A program made the position numbers and the translations under genes. The notes below the pieces were generated by a model. The model was not told where the DNA came from. It did not search any database and saw only the letters and a list, made by a program, of their open reading frames with translations. Positions 1 to 7,718 of a stretch of DNA of 64,000 bases are shown here, one piece after another (the first letter of the stretch is position 1; each line of letters opens with the position of its first letter). Source of the DNA: Nonomuraea gerenzanensis (GTDB lineage Bacteria; Actinomycetota; Actinomycetes; Streptosporangiales; Streptosporangiaceae); the NCBI RefSeq assembly GCF_020215645.1, contig NZ_CP084058.1, positions 4,464,001 to 4,528,000 on the forward strand. The letters are read 5' to 3'.

Positions 1-75
1 TCACAGGACGTACACGCGAAGTGAGCGCAATTTCGGGTGATGCGGAAGTGAAGTCAGCCACTCGCACAAACGACT

Positions 76-118
76 CTATTGCGAATCTATTGCAATAGCG
101 ATCTAGTCGCTTTAAGGT
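76..118 (+). promoter_or_regulatory. Nur-type nickel operator and leaderless promoter of nikABCDE
   Basis: A perfect 7-bp dyad, CTATTGC-N9-GCAATAG (76-98), contains TTGC-N9-GCAA. This matches the Nur box consensus tTGCaa-N5-ttGCAA known from Streptomyces, where Nur is a nickel-responsive Fur-family repressor. Its right half supplies a -35-like TTGCAA (90-95), 17 bp before a -10-like TAAGGT (113-118). That -10 ends 7 bases before the ATG at 126, so the mRNA would be nearly leaderless. Inference: nickel-bound Nur would cover the -35 and shut off the importer when nickel is sufficient. Confidence 0.65.
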
Positions 119-125
119 CGCCAGC

Positions 126-1667
126 ATGAGGCGAAGATCAGCCCTGTTCGGGGCAATCGTCCTGATGCTGAGTGCTTGCTCGGCCCCTGCCGAAGGGCCG
201 TCGGCCGCCGCGCAGGACACCGTCGTGCTCGGCCTGGGCGCGGAGCCCGACTCGCTCAACCCGGTGCTCGGCTACTCGGTGGACGGCGGCTCGCTGATGT
301 TCGACGGGCTCGTCCGGCGCACGCCCGACCTGAAGCTCCAGCCCGCGCTGGCCGAGTCGCTGCCCGAGGTGACGGGGGAGGAGGTGCGGTTCACTCTGCG
401 GCAGGGTGTCACGTTCCACGACGGCCGGCCGCTGACCGGAGCCGACGTCGTCCACACCTACGAGCAGGTGCTCGATCCCGCCAACAACTCCCCGGTCAGG
501 GGCGACTACGCGGCCATCGAGAAGGTCGAGTCGCCCGACCCCCGCACGGTCGTCTTCCACCTCAGGCATCCGTACGCGCCCATCCTCCAGCGGGCCACCC
601 TCGGCATCGTTCCCGACAAGTCCGACCTGTCGGCGGACCCGATCGGCACCGGTCCGTACGCCTTCGTCTCCTGGACCAAGGGCGACAAGCTCACCCTCAG
701 GGCCAACGACCGCTACTGGGGCGGCAGGCCCGCGATCGAGAGCCTCGTGCTCGCGTACACCACCGACGACAACGCCCGCGCCACCAGGATGGCGGCCGGC
801 GAGTTCACCGCCACCGAGCTGCCGCCCAAGGCCGTTGCCCGGTTCAGGGACCAGCCGGGCCTTACCGTGCACGAGGTGCCCAGCGCCGACTACCGCGGCG
901 TCATGTTCCCGCTGGAGCAGCCGGTCACCGGCGACCTGGCCGTCCGCAAGGCACTCGGCCTGGCCGTGGACAGGGGCGCCATGGTCGCGGCGATCCTGGC
1001 CGGCGCCGGCGAGCCCGCCTACGGGCCGATCGCGCCCGGCACGGACTGGCACAACCCCGCCGTCACCGGCTCCGCCGCCCCCGACCGCGCCAAGGCCATC
1101 GCCACGCTGGAGGCGGCCGGCTGGAAGGCGGGCCAGGACGGGATCAGGGTCAAGGACGGCACCGCCGCCAGGTTCACGCTCATGTACCCGGCGGGCGACT
1201 CGCTGCGCAAGGAGCTGGCGCTGGCCGTGGCCTCCGACGCCAAGCGGATCGGCATCGACGTGCGGCCGGCCGGGCTCGACTGGGACGCCATCGACCAGCG
1301 CATGGCCGAGGACGCGCTGATCATGGGCTGGGGCAGCCCGTACGACCCGGACTACACCAACTACGAGCTGTTCCACTCCGCCTACGCCGGCCAGGGCTAC
1401 TTCAACCCCGGCCGCTACCGCGACCCCGAGGTGGACCGGCTGCTGGAGCGGGGCCGCGCCGCCGCCGACCCCGCCGCCCGCAAGCAGGTCTACGACCGGG
1501 TGCAGCAGCGCATCAGCGACGACGCCGTCTGGTTGTACCTGGTCTACCTCAAGCACACCTACGTCGTACGCGGCGAGTGGAGCGGCCTCACCCCCGGCGT
1601 CGAGGCGCACGAGCACGCCACCGGCGGCCTGCTCGGCACCGTCGTGAACTGGAAGCCGGCCCCGTGA
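126..1667 (+). CDS. nikA: Nickel/peptide-type ABC transporter substrate-binding lipoprotein
   Basis: The 513-aa protein is a family 5 extracellular solute-binding protein (SBP_bac_5). It has a lipoprotein signal peptide with lipobox LSAC, so Cys18 would be lipidated and the mature protein anchored outside the membrane. The EPDSLNP start of the mature fold, GTGPYAF and the WGSPYDPDY stretch are typical of the family. The family binds peptides or nickel chelates. Nickel is favoured here because of the Nur-type operator at 76-98 and the nikABCDE-like gene order. The stop overlaps the GTG of the next gene. The ATG at 126 is chosen because the signal peptide begins there and a -10 element lies 7 bases upstream. 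An oligopeptide role is the alternative if the operator is not functional. Confidence 0.8.
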   Translation: MRRRSALFGAIVLMLSACSAPAEGPSAAAQDTVVLGLGAEPDSLNPVLGYSVDGGSLMFDGLVRRTPDLKLQPALAESLPEVTGEEVRFTLRQGVTFHDGRPLTGADVVHTYEQVLDPANNSPVRGDYAAIEKVESPDPRTVVFHLRHPYAPILQRATLGIVPDKSDLSADPIGTGPYAFVSWTKGDKLTLRANDRYWGGRPAIESLVLAYTTDDNARATRMAAGEFTATELPPKAVARFRDQPGLTVHEVPSADYRGVMFPLEQPVTGDLAVRKALGLAVDRGAMVAAILAGAGEPAYGPIAPGTDWHNPAVTGSAAPDRAKAIATLEAAGWKAGQDGIRVKDGTAARFTLMYPAGDSLRKELALAVASDAKRIGIDVRPAGLDWDAIDQRMAEDALIMGWGSPYDPDYTNYELFHSAYAGQGYFNPGRYRDPEVDRLLERGRAAADPAARKQVYDRVQQRISDDAVWLYLVYLKHTYVVRGEWSGLTPGVEAHEHATGGLLGTVVNWKPAP

Positions 1668-2641
1668 TCTGGGTGCGGATCGTGCTGTGGCGGCTGGTGT
1701 TCGCCGTGCCGCTGCTGCTGGCCGTGACGTTCGGGATGTTCGCGCTGGCCAAGGCGTCGCCGTTCGACCCCGTACGGCAGTACCTGGGGGAGCGGGCCAT
1801 GGTCACCAGTCCGGAGGTCATGGCGCGGATCAGGGCGAACTGGGGGCTCGACCGGCCGCTGCTGGAGCAGTACACGACCTGGCTCGGCAACCTGCTCACC
1901 GGCGAGCTGGGCGAGTCCCGCTCGCTGCGGCTGCCCGTCACCCAGGTGATCGCCGAGCGGCTCGGCTGGACGCTGCTGGTCGTCGGCTGCGCGCTGGTCG
2001 TCATGCTGGCCGCCGGGCTGGCCGTCGGCACGCTGGCCGCCTGGCGGCGCGACTCCTGGCTGGACCGGCTCGTCACCGGCACGGCCTTCGCCAACGAGGC
2101 CGCGCCGGTGTTCTGGGTGGGGCTGCTGGCGATCTGGGTGTTCTCCGTGACGCTCGGCTGGCTGCCCGCCGGCGGGCTCACCGACGCCGCCTCCACCGCC
2201 GTCACGCTGCCCGACCTGGCGCGGCACCTGGTGCTGCCGGTCGTGGTGCTGGCGTTCTCGCAGTCGTCGTGGTTGCTGCTGTTCGTGCGGGAGTCGGTGA
2301 TCGGCGTGCTGCGCGAGGACTTCGTGACGGGGGCGCGGGCGCGCGGGCTGCGTGAGCGGACCGTCCTGTTGCGGCACGCGTTGCGGTCGGCGCTGCTGCC
2401 GTTCATCACGATCATGGGGGCGCGTGTGCCCGAGCTGGTGACCGGGGCGATCCTGGTCGAGTCCGTGTTCTCCTGGCCCGGGGTGGCGGGGACGACGATC
2501 AAGGCGGCGCTGGCGGTGGACTTTCCGCTGCTCGCCGCGCTGACGCTGCTGGCCACGCTGGCCGTGGTCGCCGGGAATCTGCTCGCCGATCTGGCGTACA
2601 CGGTGGCCGATCCGCGCGTGCGCGTGCTCGGGGTGAGCTGA
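1664..2641 (+). CDS. nikB: ABC transporter permease, nickel/oligopeptide type (first permease)
   Basis: This 325-aa integral membrane protein of the DppB/OppB/NikB family has a first TM segment at about residues 8-30 and five further segments. The EAA loop around residues 220-245 (GARARGLRERT) contacts the ATPases. The start is the GTG at 1664, inside the GTGA that also holds the nikA stop; no other start in this frame preserves the N-terminal TM segment. Its own stop overlaps the ATG of nikC by one base. With NikC it should form the translocation pore. Confidence 0.8.
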   Translation: MIWVRIVLWRLVFAVPLLLAVTFGMFALAKASPFDPVRQYLGERAMVTSPEVMARIRANWGLDRPLLEQYTTWLGNLLTGELGESRSLRLPVTQVIAERLGWTLLVVGCALVVMLAAGLAVGTLAAWRRDSWLDRLVTGTAFANEAAPVFWVGLLAIWVFSVTLGWLPAGGLTDAASTAVTLPDLARHLVLPVVVLAFSQSSWLLLFVRESVIGVLREDFVTGARARGLRERTVLLRHALRSALLPFITIMGARVPELVTGAILVESVFSWPGVAGTTIKAALAVDFPLLAALTLLATLAVVAGNLLADLAYTVADPRVRVLGVS

Positions 2642-3561
2642 TGGGCGTCGTGGGGACGTGGCTGGCCCAGCGGCGGGCCCAGCGGCGGGCTGGTGCGGGC
2701 GGCGGTGCGCGGGGCCGGGCCGGTGCGGGCGGAAGGCGGCGGACCGCCCGTCGTCACCGCCTCGCCCTCGGGACGCTGGCCGTGCTGGGCCTGGCCGTGG
2801 TGCTGGTGCCGCTCGTCGCGGGGCTCGACCAGCAGCTCGTGGACCTGCGCTCGGCCGGGCTGCCGCCCTCGCCCGCGCACCCGTTCGGCACCGACGAGGT
2901 CGGGCGCGACGTGCTGCTGCGCTGCGTCTACGGGCTGCGCGTCTCGATCCTGGTCGGCCTGGCGGCGGCGGTGGCCAGCGTGGTCATCGGCGGGCTGGTC
3001 GGGCTTGCCGCCGGCGCGGCGGGCGGCCTCGCCGACCGGCTGCTGATGCGGGTGGTGGACGGCTTCAACGCGCTGCCCCACCTGCTGTTCGGCATCTTCG
3101 TCGTGGCGCTGTCCGCCCCCGGCGCCACCGCCGTGGTGGTCTCCGTGGCCGTCACGCACTGGACGAGCGCCGCCCGGATCGTCCGCTCCGAGGTGCTGTC
3201 GCTGCGCGGGCGGCCGTTCGTGGACGCGGCGGTCTCGGGCGGGTCGGGCCGGTGGCGCATCGTGGCCCGGCACTTCCTGCCCAACCTGGCGCCGCATCTG
3301 CTGCTGGCCACCGTGCTGATGATCCCGCACGCGATCTGGCACGAGACCGCGCTCAGCTTCCTCGGCCTCGGGCTGCCGCCGCACCTGGCCTCGCTCGGGA
3401 ACATGATCAACGACGGGCAGCGGTCGCTGCTGGCGGGCGACTGGTGGTCCAGCCTGTTTCCCGGGCTGCTCATCCTGGTGCCGACGCTGGCGGTGTCGTC
3501 GCTGGCCCAGTACGTACGTGACCGCGCCAATCCGCGCTGGAGATCGGAGCTGAGCCTGTGA
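2641..3561 (+). CDS. nikC: ABC transporter permease, nickel/oligopeptide type (second permease)
   Basis: This 306-aa DppC/OppC/NikC-family permease is the partner of the preceding NikB. An Arg/Gly/Ala-rich cytoplasmic tail of about 40 residues precedes the first TM segment. HPFGTDEVGRDVL (about residues 80-92) is a hallmark of the family, and the EAA loop is near residues 195-220. ETALSFLGLGLPPH near the C-terminus is another family signature. The ATG overlaps the nikB stop (TGATG) and the stop overlaps the nikD GTG, so the genes are translationally coupled. The basic N-terminal tail is longer than usual and could partly reflect an upstream choice of start. Confidence 0.8.
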   Translation: MGVVGTWLAQRRAQRRAGAGGGARGRAGAGGRRRTARRHRLALGTLAVLGLAVVLVPLVAGLDQQLVDLRSAGLPPSPAHPFGTDEVGRDVLLRCVYGLRVSILVGLAAAVASVVIGGLVGLAAGAAGGLADRLLMRVVDGFNALPHLLFGIFVVALSAPGATAVVVSVAVTHWTSAARIVRSEVLSLRGRPFVDAAVSGGSGRWRIVARHFLPNLAPHLLLATVLMIPHAIWHETALSFLGLGLPPHLASLGNMINDGQRSLLAGDWWSSLFPGLLILVPTLAVSSLAQYVRDRANPRWRSELSL

Positions 3562-4538
3562 TGCTGCGCGTGGACGGGCTGTCGGTGCGCTTCCACCTGC
3601 CCGGTGCCGAGGTGCACGCCGTCACCGACGCCCGGTTCGAGCTGCGGGAGGGGCGGTGCCTGGCGCTGGTGGGGGAGTCGGGCTGCGGCAAGTCGGTGAT
3701 GGCCCACGCCCTGCTCGGCCTCCTGCCGGGCAACGCCACCGTCACGGGCCACGCCTGGCTGGACGCGGGCGACCACGACGCCGCGAACGTGGGCTCCCGC
3801 CCTGCCGCCGGCGCCGGGCCCGGGGCCCGCTCTGTCGGCGGTGCCGGTGCTCTTGATCTTGTCGCGGCGCCGGAGAAGGTGCTCGCGCGGCGGGTGCGCG
3901 GGCGGCTCATCGGGCTCATCCCGCAGAGCCCCGCCGCGCATCTCACCCCGGTGCGCACCGCCCGCGCCCAGCTCGACGAGACGCTGCGGGAGCTCGGCCG
4001 TACCGAGAGCGCCGACACGCTGGCCGCCCGGGCCGGGCTGCGCCCGCAGGACCTGGACCGCTACCCGCACCAGCTCTCCGGCGGGATGGCGCAGCGCGTC
4101 GCCAACGCGCTCGCCCTGGCCGGCGACCCGCCGCTGATCGTCGCCGACGAGCCCACCACCGGCCTGGACCGCCCGCTCGTGGACGCGACCATGGCCGAGC
4201 TGCGCCGCCTGTGCGACGAGGGCCGCGCGGTGCTGGTCATCACGCACGACCTGCGTGCCGCCGAGCGGGTGGCCGACGAGATCGCCGTCATGTACGCCAG
4301 CCGCATCGTCGAGCTGTCGCAGGCCGGGCCGTTCTTCTCCGGCCCGCTCCACCCGTACGCGCGCGGCCTGCTGGACGCCCTGCCCACGCGCCGTTTCGTC
4401 CCCGTCCCCGGCCGCCCGCCGGAGCTCACCCGGCTGCCGGACGGCTGCGCCTTCCTGCCCCGCTGCGACCGGGCCACCGCCGCCTGCGAGGAACAGCCGC
4501 TGATGAACGAGAAGAGGGTGGCCTGTCACCATGCCTGA
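3558..4538 (+). CDS. nikD: ABC transporter ATPase, nickel/oligopeptide type (DppD/NikD)
   Basis: The 326-aa ATPase has Walker A GESGCGKS (about residues 38-45), signature LSGGMAQR (about 173-180) and Walker B LIVADEPTTGLD. A C-terminal region with spaced cysteines (CAFLPRCDRATAACEE) is usual for oligopeptide/nickel ATPases. Between the Walker A region and the Q-loop (IPQSP) there is a Gly/Ala/Arg-rich insert of about 40 residues not normal for the family. It may be a flexible surface loop. The start can be GTG 3558, overlapping the nikC stop, or the adjacent ATG 3561. The gene overlaps nikE by 8 bases. Confidence 0.8.
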   Translation: MMLRVDGLSVRFHLPGAEVHAVTDARFELREGRCLALVGESGCGKSVMAHALLGLLPGNATVTGHAWLDAGDHDAANVGSRPAAGAGPGARSVGGAGALDLVAAPEKVLARRVRGRLIGLIPQSPAAHLTPVRTARAQLDETLRELGRTESADTLAARAGLRPQDLDRYPHQLSGGMAQRVANALALAGDPPLIVADEPTTGLDRPLVDATMAELRRLCDEGRAVLVITHDLRAAERVADEIAVMYASRIVELSQAGPFFSGPLHPYARGLLDALPTRRFVPVPGRPPELTRLPDGCAFLPRCDRATAACEEQPLMNEKRVACHHA

Positions 4539-5202
4539 GACCCACGGCCTCCACGCCCACGGCATCACCGTCTCCTTCGGCCGCCACCGCGTGCTGGAGG
4601 AAGCGTCGCTGTCGATACTCCCCGGCGAGGTGCTCGGCCTGGCCGGGCCCAGCGGATGCGGCAAGTCGACGCTGGCCCGGGTGCTGGCCCTGCTCCTGAA
4701 ACCCACGGCGGGCACGGTCACCCTGGACGGCGACCCGGTGACGGGCTGGCGGCACCGGGCGCCGCGGCGTACCGCGATCGGCCTGATCTTCCAGCAGCCC
4801 CGCCTCGCCGTGGACCGCCGCTTCACGCTCTTCGACGTGGTCGCCGAGCCGCTGCGCGCGGCCGGGCGGCCCCTGGACCGGGCCCGCGAGCTGGCCGACG
4901 AGCTGGGCCTGACCCCCGAGCTGTTCGGCCGCCGGCCGCACAAGGTGTCGGACGGGCAGCTCCAGCGGGCCTGCGTCGCGCGGGCGCTGACCCTGGAGCC
5001 GCGCTACCTCATCTGCGACGAGATGACCACCATGCTGGACGCCTCGACGCAGGCCCACCTGGTGGGGCGGATCGAGGCGTACCGAGAGCGTACGGGGGCG
5101 GGGGTGCTGGCCATCAGCCACGACGCCGAGCTGCTGCACCGCTGGGCGGACGGCAACGTCCGCGACTGGCGGCAACCGGCTCCCGCCCCGGCCACCCACT
5201 GA
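4531..5202 (+). CDS. nikE: ABC transporter ATPase, nickel/oligopeptide type (DppF/NikE)
   Basis: This 223-aa ATPase completes the five-gene importer. Walker A GPSGCGKS is at residues 39-46, the Q-loop at IFQQP (87-91), signature VSDGQLQR at 139-146 and Walker B YLICDEM at 159-165, with catalytic Glu164. The signature Ser-Asp-Gly and the Met in place of the usual Pro after DE are divergent but keep the catalytic residues. It lacks the Cys-rich C-terminal extension of NikD and is short, as NikE-type subunits often are. A strong hairpin (5207-5238) follows the stop, suggesting the operon ends here. Confidence 0.8.
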   Translation: MPETHGLHAHGITVSFGRHRVLEEASLSILPGEVLGLAGPSGCGKSTLARVLALLLKPTAGTVTLDGDPVTGWRHRAPRRTAIGLIFQQPRLAVDRRFTLFDVVAEPLRAAGRPLDRARELADELGLTPELFGRRPHKVSDGQLQRACVARALTLEPRYLICDEMTTMLDASTQAHLVGRIEAYRERTGAGVLAISHDAELLHRWADGNVRDWRQPAPAPATH

Positions 5203-5206
5203 CCCG

Positions 5207-5238
5207 GCCCGCCCGCGACCGACGGGTCACGGGCGGGC
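5207..5238. terminator. Hairpin between convergent nikE and MFS genes
   Basis: A 9-bp perfect stem, GCCCGCCCG (5207-5215) with CGGGCGGGC (5230-5238), has a 14-base loop and starts 5 bases after the nikE stop. There is no T-run, which is common for actinobacterial terminators. Its position between convergent genes suits a shared terminator. Confidence 0.55.
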
Positions 5239-5271
5239 AGGGGTGTGGCGGGGCCGAGGGCCGATCGCGGC

Positions 5272-6852
5272 TCAGTGACCGGCAGCCGCGGCGTTCTCGC
5301 GGGCCAGCCGCTCCTCGCCCGACAGCGTGGCCAGCGGCTTCTCCTTGATGAAGAGCACCGCGATGACCGCCAGCACGGTGAGCGGCACGCCGATGAGGAA
5401 CAGCTCGGCCGTCGCCGTCGCGTACACGTCCTGGACGACCCGGACGACCGGAGCGGGCAGCTTGGAGATGTCGGGCACGGCGTGCGCGTCACCCCCACCA
5501 GCCCCGGCACCGGCCATCGGCCCGAGCTTCTCCGCCAGCAGCGTGGTGACCCGGTTGGCCAGGACGGCGCCCAGGGCGCTGACGCCGATCGTGCCGCCCA
5601 TGCTGCGGAAGAAGGTCAGCACCGAGGTGGTGGAGCCGAGGTCGGCGGCGGGCACGTCGTTCTGGGCGGCGAGCACCAGGTTCTGCATGAGCATGCCGAC
5701 GCCGATGCCGAGCACCGCCATGTAGACACCGAGCAGCACCGTGCCGGTCTGCCCGTCGATGGTGCTGAGCAGGCCCATCCCGCCGAGCATGACGACGCCG
5801 CCGGCCACCAGGAAGCCCTTCCACCGGCCGGTCTTGGTGATGAGCTGGCCCGCCACGGTCGAGGAGATCAGCAGGCCGAAGACCATCGGCAGGCTCATCA
5901 GACCGGCGACCGTCGGGGACTTGCCGAGCGCCACCTGGAAGTACTGCGACAGGAAGACCGTACCGCCGAACATGGCCACACCGACCAGCGCGCTGGCCAC
6001 GGTGGCGAGGGCGACGGTGCGGTTCCTGAAGATGGACAGCGGGATGATCGGCTCGGCCGCCCGCGACTCCACCAGAATGGCCAGCGCGAGGACGATGACG
6101 CCGCCGCCGACGAGCCCGGCCGTCCACCAGGAGCCCCACTCGAACTGGTTACCCGCCAGCGACGACCAGATCAGCAGCGTGGAGACGCCGACCGTGATGA
6201 GCAGCGCGCCCAGGTAGTCGACCTTGACCTCCCTGCGCACCACCGGCAGGTCGAGGGTGCGCTGAAGCAGGATGATGGCCACGATCGTGAACGGCACGCC
6301 GAGCAGGAAGCACCAGCGCCAGCCGAGCCAGGAGGTGTCCACCAGCACGCCGCCGATGAGCGGCCCCGCCACGGTGCCGATGCCGAACACGGCACCGAAG
6401 ATGCCGGAGTAGCGGCCCAGCTCGCGCGGCGGGATCATGGCCGCCATCACCACCATCGACAGGGCGGTCATGCCGCCCGCGCCGACGCCCTGGACGACGC
6501 GGCTGACGATGAGGATCTCCACGTTCGGCGTCAGGCCCGCGATCAGCGAGCCGACCACGAACAACCCCAGCGAGAGCTGGATCAGCAGCTTCTTGCTGTA
6601 GAGGTCGGCCATCTTGCCCCAGAGCGGCACCGTGGCCGTCATGGCCAGCAACTCGGTGGTGACGATCCAGGTGTAGACGGTCTGCGTGCCCTGCAGGTCG
6701 GTGATGATGCGGGGCAGTGCGTTGGCCACGACGGTCGAGGCCAGGATGGACACGAACATGCCCACCATCAGCCCCGACAGCGCTTGCAGGACCTTGCGTC
6801 TGGACGTGGGCGTCGCGGCCGCGGGCTCGGGCTGCGCGCTGGTGGTTGTCAT
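5272..6852 (-). CDS. MFS multidrug exporter, DHA2 (14-TM, EmrB/QacA) family
   Basis: This 526-aa proton-driven exporter has about 14 predicted membrane segments. The first TM motif, SILASTVVANALPRI, matches the DHA2 pattern in which Asp is often replaced. The loop motif GKMADLYSKK (motif A) and GxxxGPLIGG (motif C, antiporter signature) are visible. It sits downstream of and on the same strand as a TetR regulator (6992-7606), the usual layout for a drug-inducible efflux pair. A GAGGAAAG ribosome-binding site (6853-6860) precedes the ATG. The substrate cannot be read from sequence. Confidence 0.85.
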   Translation of the reverse strand: MTTTSAQPEPAAATPTSRRKVLQALSGLMVGMFVSILASTVVANALPRIITDLQGTQTVYTWIVTTELLAMTATVPLWGKMADLYSKKLLIQLSLGLFVVGSLIAGLTPNVEILIVSRVVQGVGAGGMTALSMVVMAAMIPPRELGRYSGIFGAVFGIGTVAGPLIGGVLVDTSWLGWRWCFLLGVPFTIVAIILLQRTLDLPVVRREVKVDYLGALLITVGVSTLLIWSSLAGNQFEWGSWWTAGLVGGGVIVLALAILVESRAAEPIIPLSIFRNRTVALATVASALVGVAMFGGTVFLSQYFQVALGKSPTVAGLMSLPMVFGLLISSTVAGQLITKTGRWKGFLVAGGVVMLGGMGLLSTIDGQTGTVLLGVYMAVLGIGVGMLMQNLVLAAQNDVPAADLGSTTSVLTFFRSMGGTIGVSALGAVLANRVTTLLAEKLGPMAGAGAGGGDAHAVPDISKLPAPVVRVVQDVYATATAELFLIGVPLTVLAVIAVLFIKEKPLATLSGEERLARENAAAAGH

Positions 6853-6991
6853 CTTTCCTCGTTCTCTCAGCGGAGCTCTCTCAGCGGAGTTCTCTCAGGC
6901 GAAAATCAGTCGGGCAGGCAGGGCCCGCGCCGTGCGGGCGCCGTCGGCACCGGTAGTACGGAAACGTTTACGGAAGGGAGCGCCGGACCTG
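6853..6991 (-). promoter_or_regulatory. Leader and spacer between tetR and MFS exporter, with a 14-bp tandem repeat
   Basis: This 139-base spacer holds 2.6 copies of a 14-bp tandem repeat (6862-6898, unit TCTCTCAGCGGAGT-like) directly upstream of the exporter ribosome-binding site. Each copy contains the partial dyad CTC-AGCG-GAG. Farther up lies AAACGTTT (6962-6969) within an imperfect dyad, a possible operator. No coding potential is apparent. Whether the exporter is co-transcribed with tetR or has its own promoter here is unresolved. Confidence 0.35.
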
Positions 6992-7606
6992 TCAGGGGTT
7001 GGGCAGGCCGGCGGCGAGCTGGTCGAAGGCCTCGTCCACCAGAGCGGTCAGCGACGGGCGCCCGCCGGCGGCGCTCCAGCGCAGCATCGCGACCCGGAAG
7101 GCCGCCATGGCCGCCGCCGTGGCGAGCTCGGGATAGCCGCTCGTGCAGGGCTCGACGCCGGCCCGGCGGGCGACGGCGGCCGTCACGGCCCGCTCGGTCT
7201 CGCTGCCGCTGGCGACGAGCCGGGGGAGCAGTGACGGGTTCTGCTCGAACACCTTCAGCCGCAGCAGCCACCGCTCGGGCTGCTCCTGCAGGCGCTCGGC
7301 CTCGGCCCGCGCCATCAGGCGCAGCGCCTCCAGGACGGGCACCCGCTCGGGTACGGCGTTCAGCCTGTCGCACAGCTCGTCGGCCGCGGCCTGGCCCGAG
7401 CCGATGAGCGCGTCCTCCTTGGACGGGAAGTAGTTGAAGAACGTGCGGGAGGAGACGTCCACCGCCTCCGCGATGTCCTCCACCGTGACCGCAGCCAGGC
7501 CGCGCTCGGCGACCAGTGTCAGGGCAGCGTGCTCCAGCGCCGCGCGGGTCTCGAGCTTCTTTCGATCCCGGCGGCCGAGCTCCTCTGCACTGTCCACGAT
7601 GGTCAC
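6992..7606 (-). CDS. TetR/AcrR family transcriptional regulator
   Basis: The 204-aa protein has an N-terminal TetR helix-turn-helix, about residues 15-62 (VEDIAEAVDVSSRTFFNYFPSKEDAL), and a variable all-helical ligand-binding domain after it. It is likely a ligand-released repressor of the MFS exporter immediately downstream on the same strand. Upstream lies an inverted repeat, CTGCAA-TG-TTGCAG (7638-7651), a plausible auto-operator. The start is GTG at 7606. The inducing ligand is unknown. Confidence 0.85.
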   Translation of the reverse strand: MTIVDSAEELGRRDRKKLETRAALEHAALTLVAERGLAAVTVEDIAEAVDVSSRTFFNYFPSKEDALIGSGQAAADELCDRLNAVPERVPVLEALRLMARAEAERLQEQPERWLLRLKVFEQNPSLLPRLVASGSETERAVTAAVARRAGVEPCTSGYPELATAAAMAAFRVAMLRWSAAGGRPSLTALVDEAFDQLAAGLPNP

Positions 7607-7637
7607 AATGATGACTTTACGCGAAAAGTTTCACAAT

Positions 7638-7671
7638 CTGCAATGTTGCAGGATCTGAAGTGCCGCAGATC
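7638..7671 (-). promoter_or_regulatory. Inverted repeats upstream of tetR, candidate operator
   Basis: Two dyads lie in the divergent region: CTGCAA-TG-TTGCAG (7638-7651) and GATCTG-N8-CAGATC (7652-7657 with 7666-7671). They begin 32 bases upstream of the tetR start codon, where an autoregulatory TetR operator would be expected. There is no independent evidence that TetR binds them. Confidence 0.35.
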
Positions 7672-7690
7672 ACAGCGGATGCTCGACCAG

Positions 7691-7712
7691 GAAGGTTAGG
7701 CTTGCCTATGCT
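7691..7712 (+). promoter_or_regulatory. Iron box (IdeR/DmdR type) overlapping a -10 element
   Basis: Positions 7691-7709 match the actinobacterial iron-box consensus TTAGGTTAGGCTAACCTAA at 14 of 19 positions; the conserved stretch is AGGTTAGGCT followed by CCTA. The -10-like TATGCT (7707-7712) overlaps its 3' edge. A -35-like TCGACC (7683-7688) sits 18 bp upstream. The predicted start point falls on the GTG at 7719, giving a leaderless transcript. Inference: iron-bound DmdR/IdeR would block this promoter, so the flavoprotein gene would be expressed under iron limitation. Confidence 0.55.
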
Positions 7713-7718
7713 CGGGTG

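Noticed and set aside
6962..6969. AAACGTTT as a LacI operator upstream of the MFS gene
   Set aside because: The local regulator is TetR, the flanks are not symmetrical, and an 8-base palindrome is weak evidence on its own.
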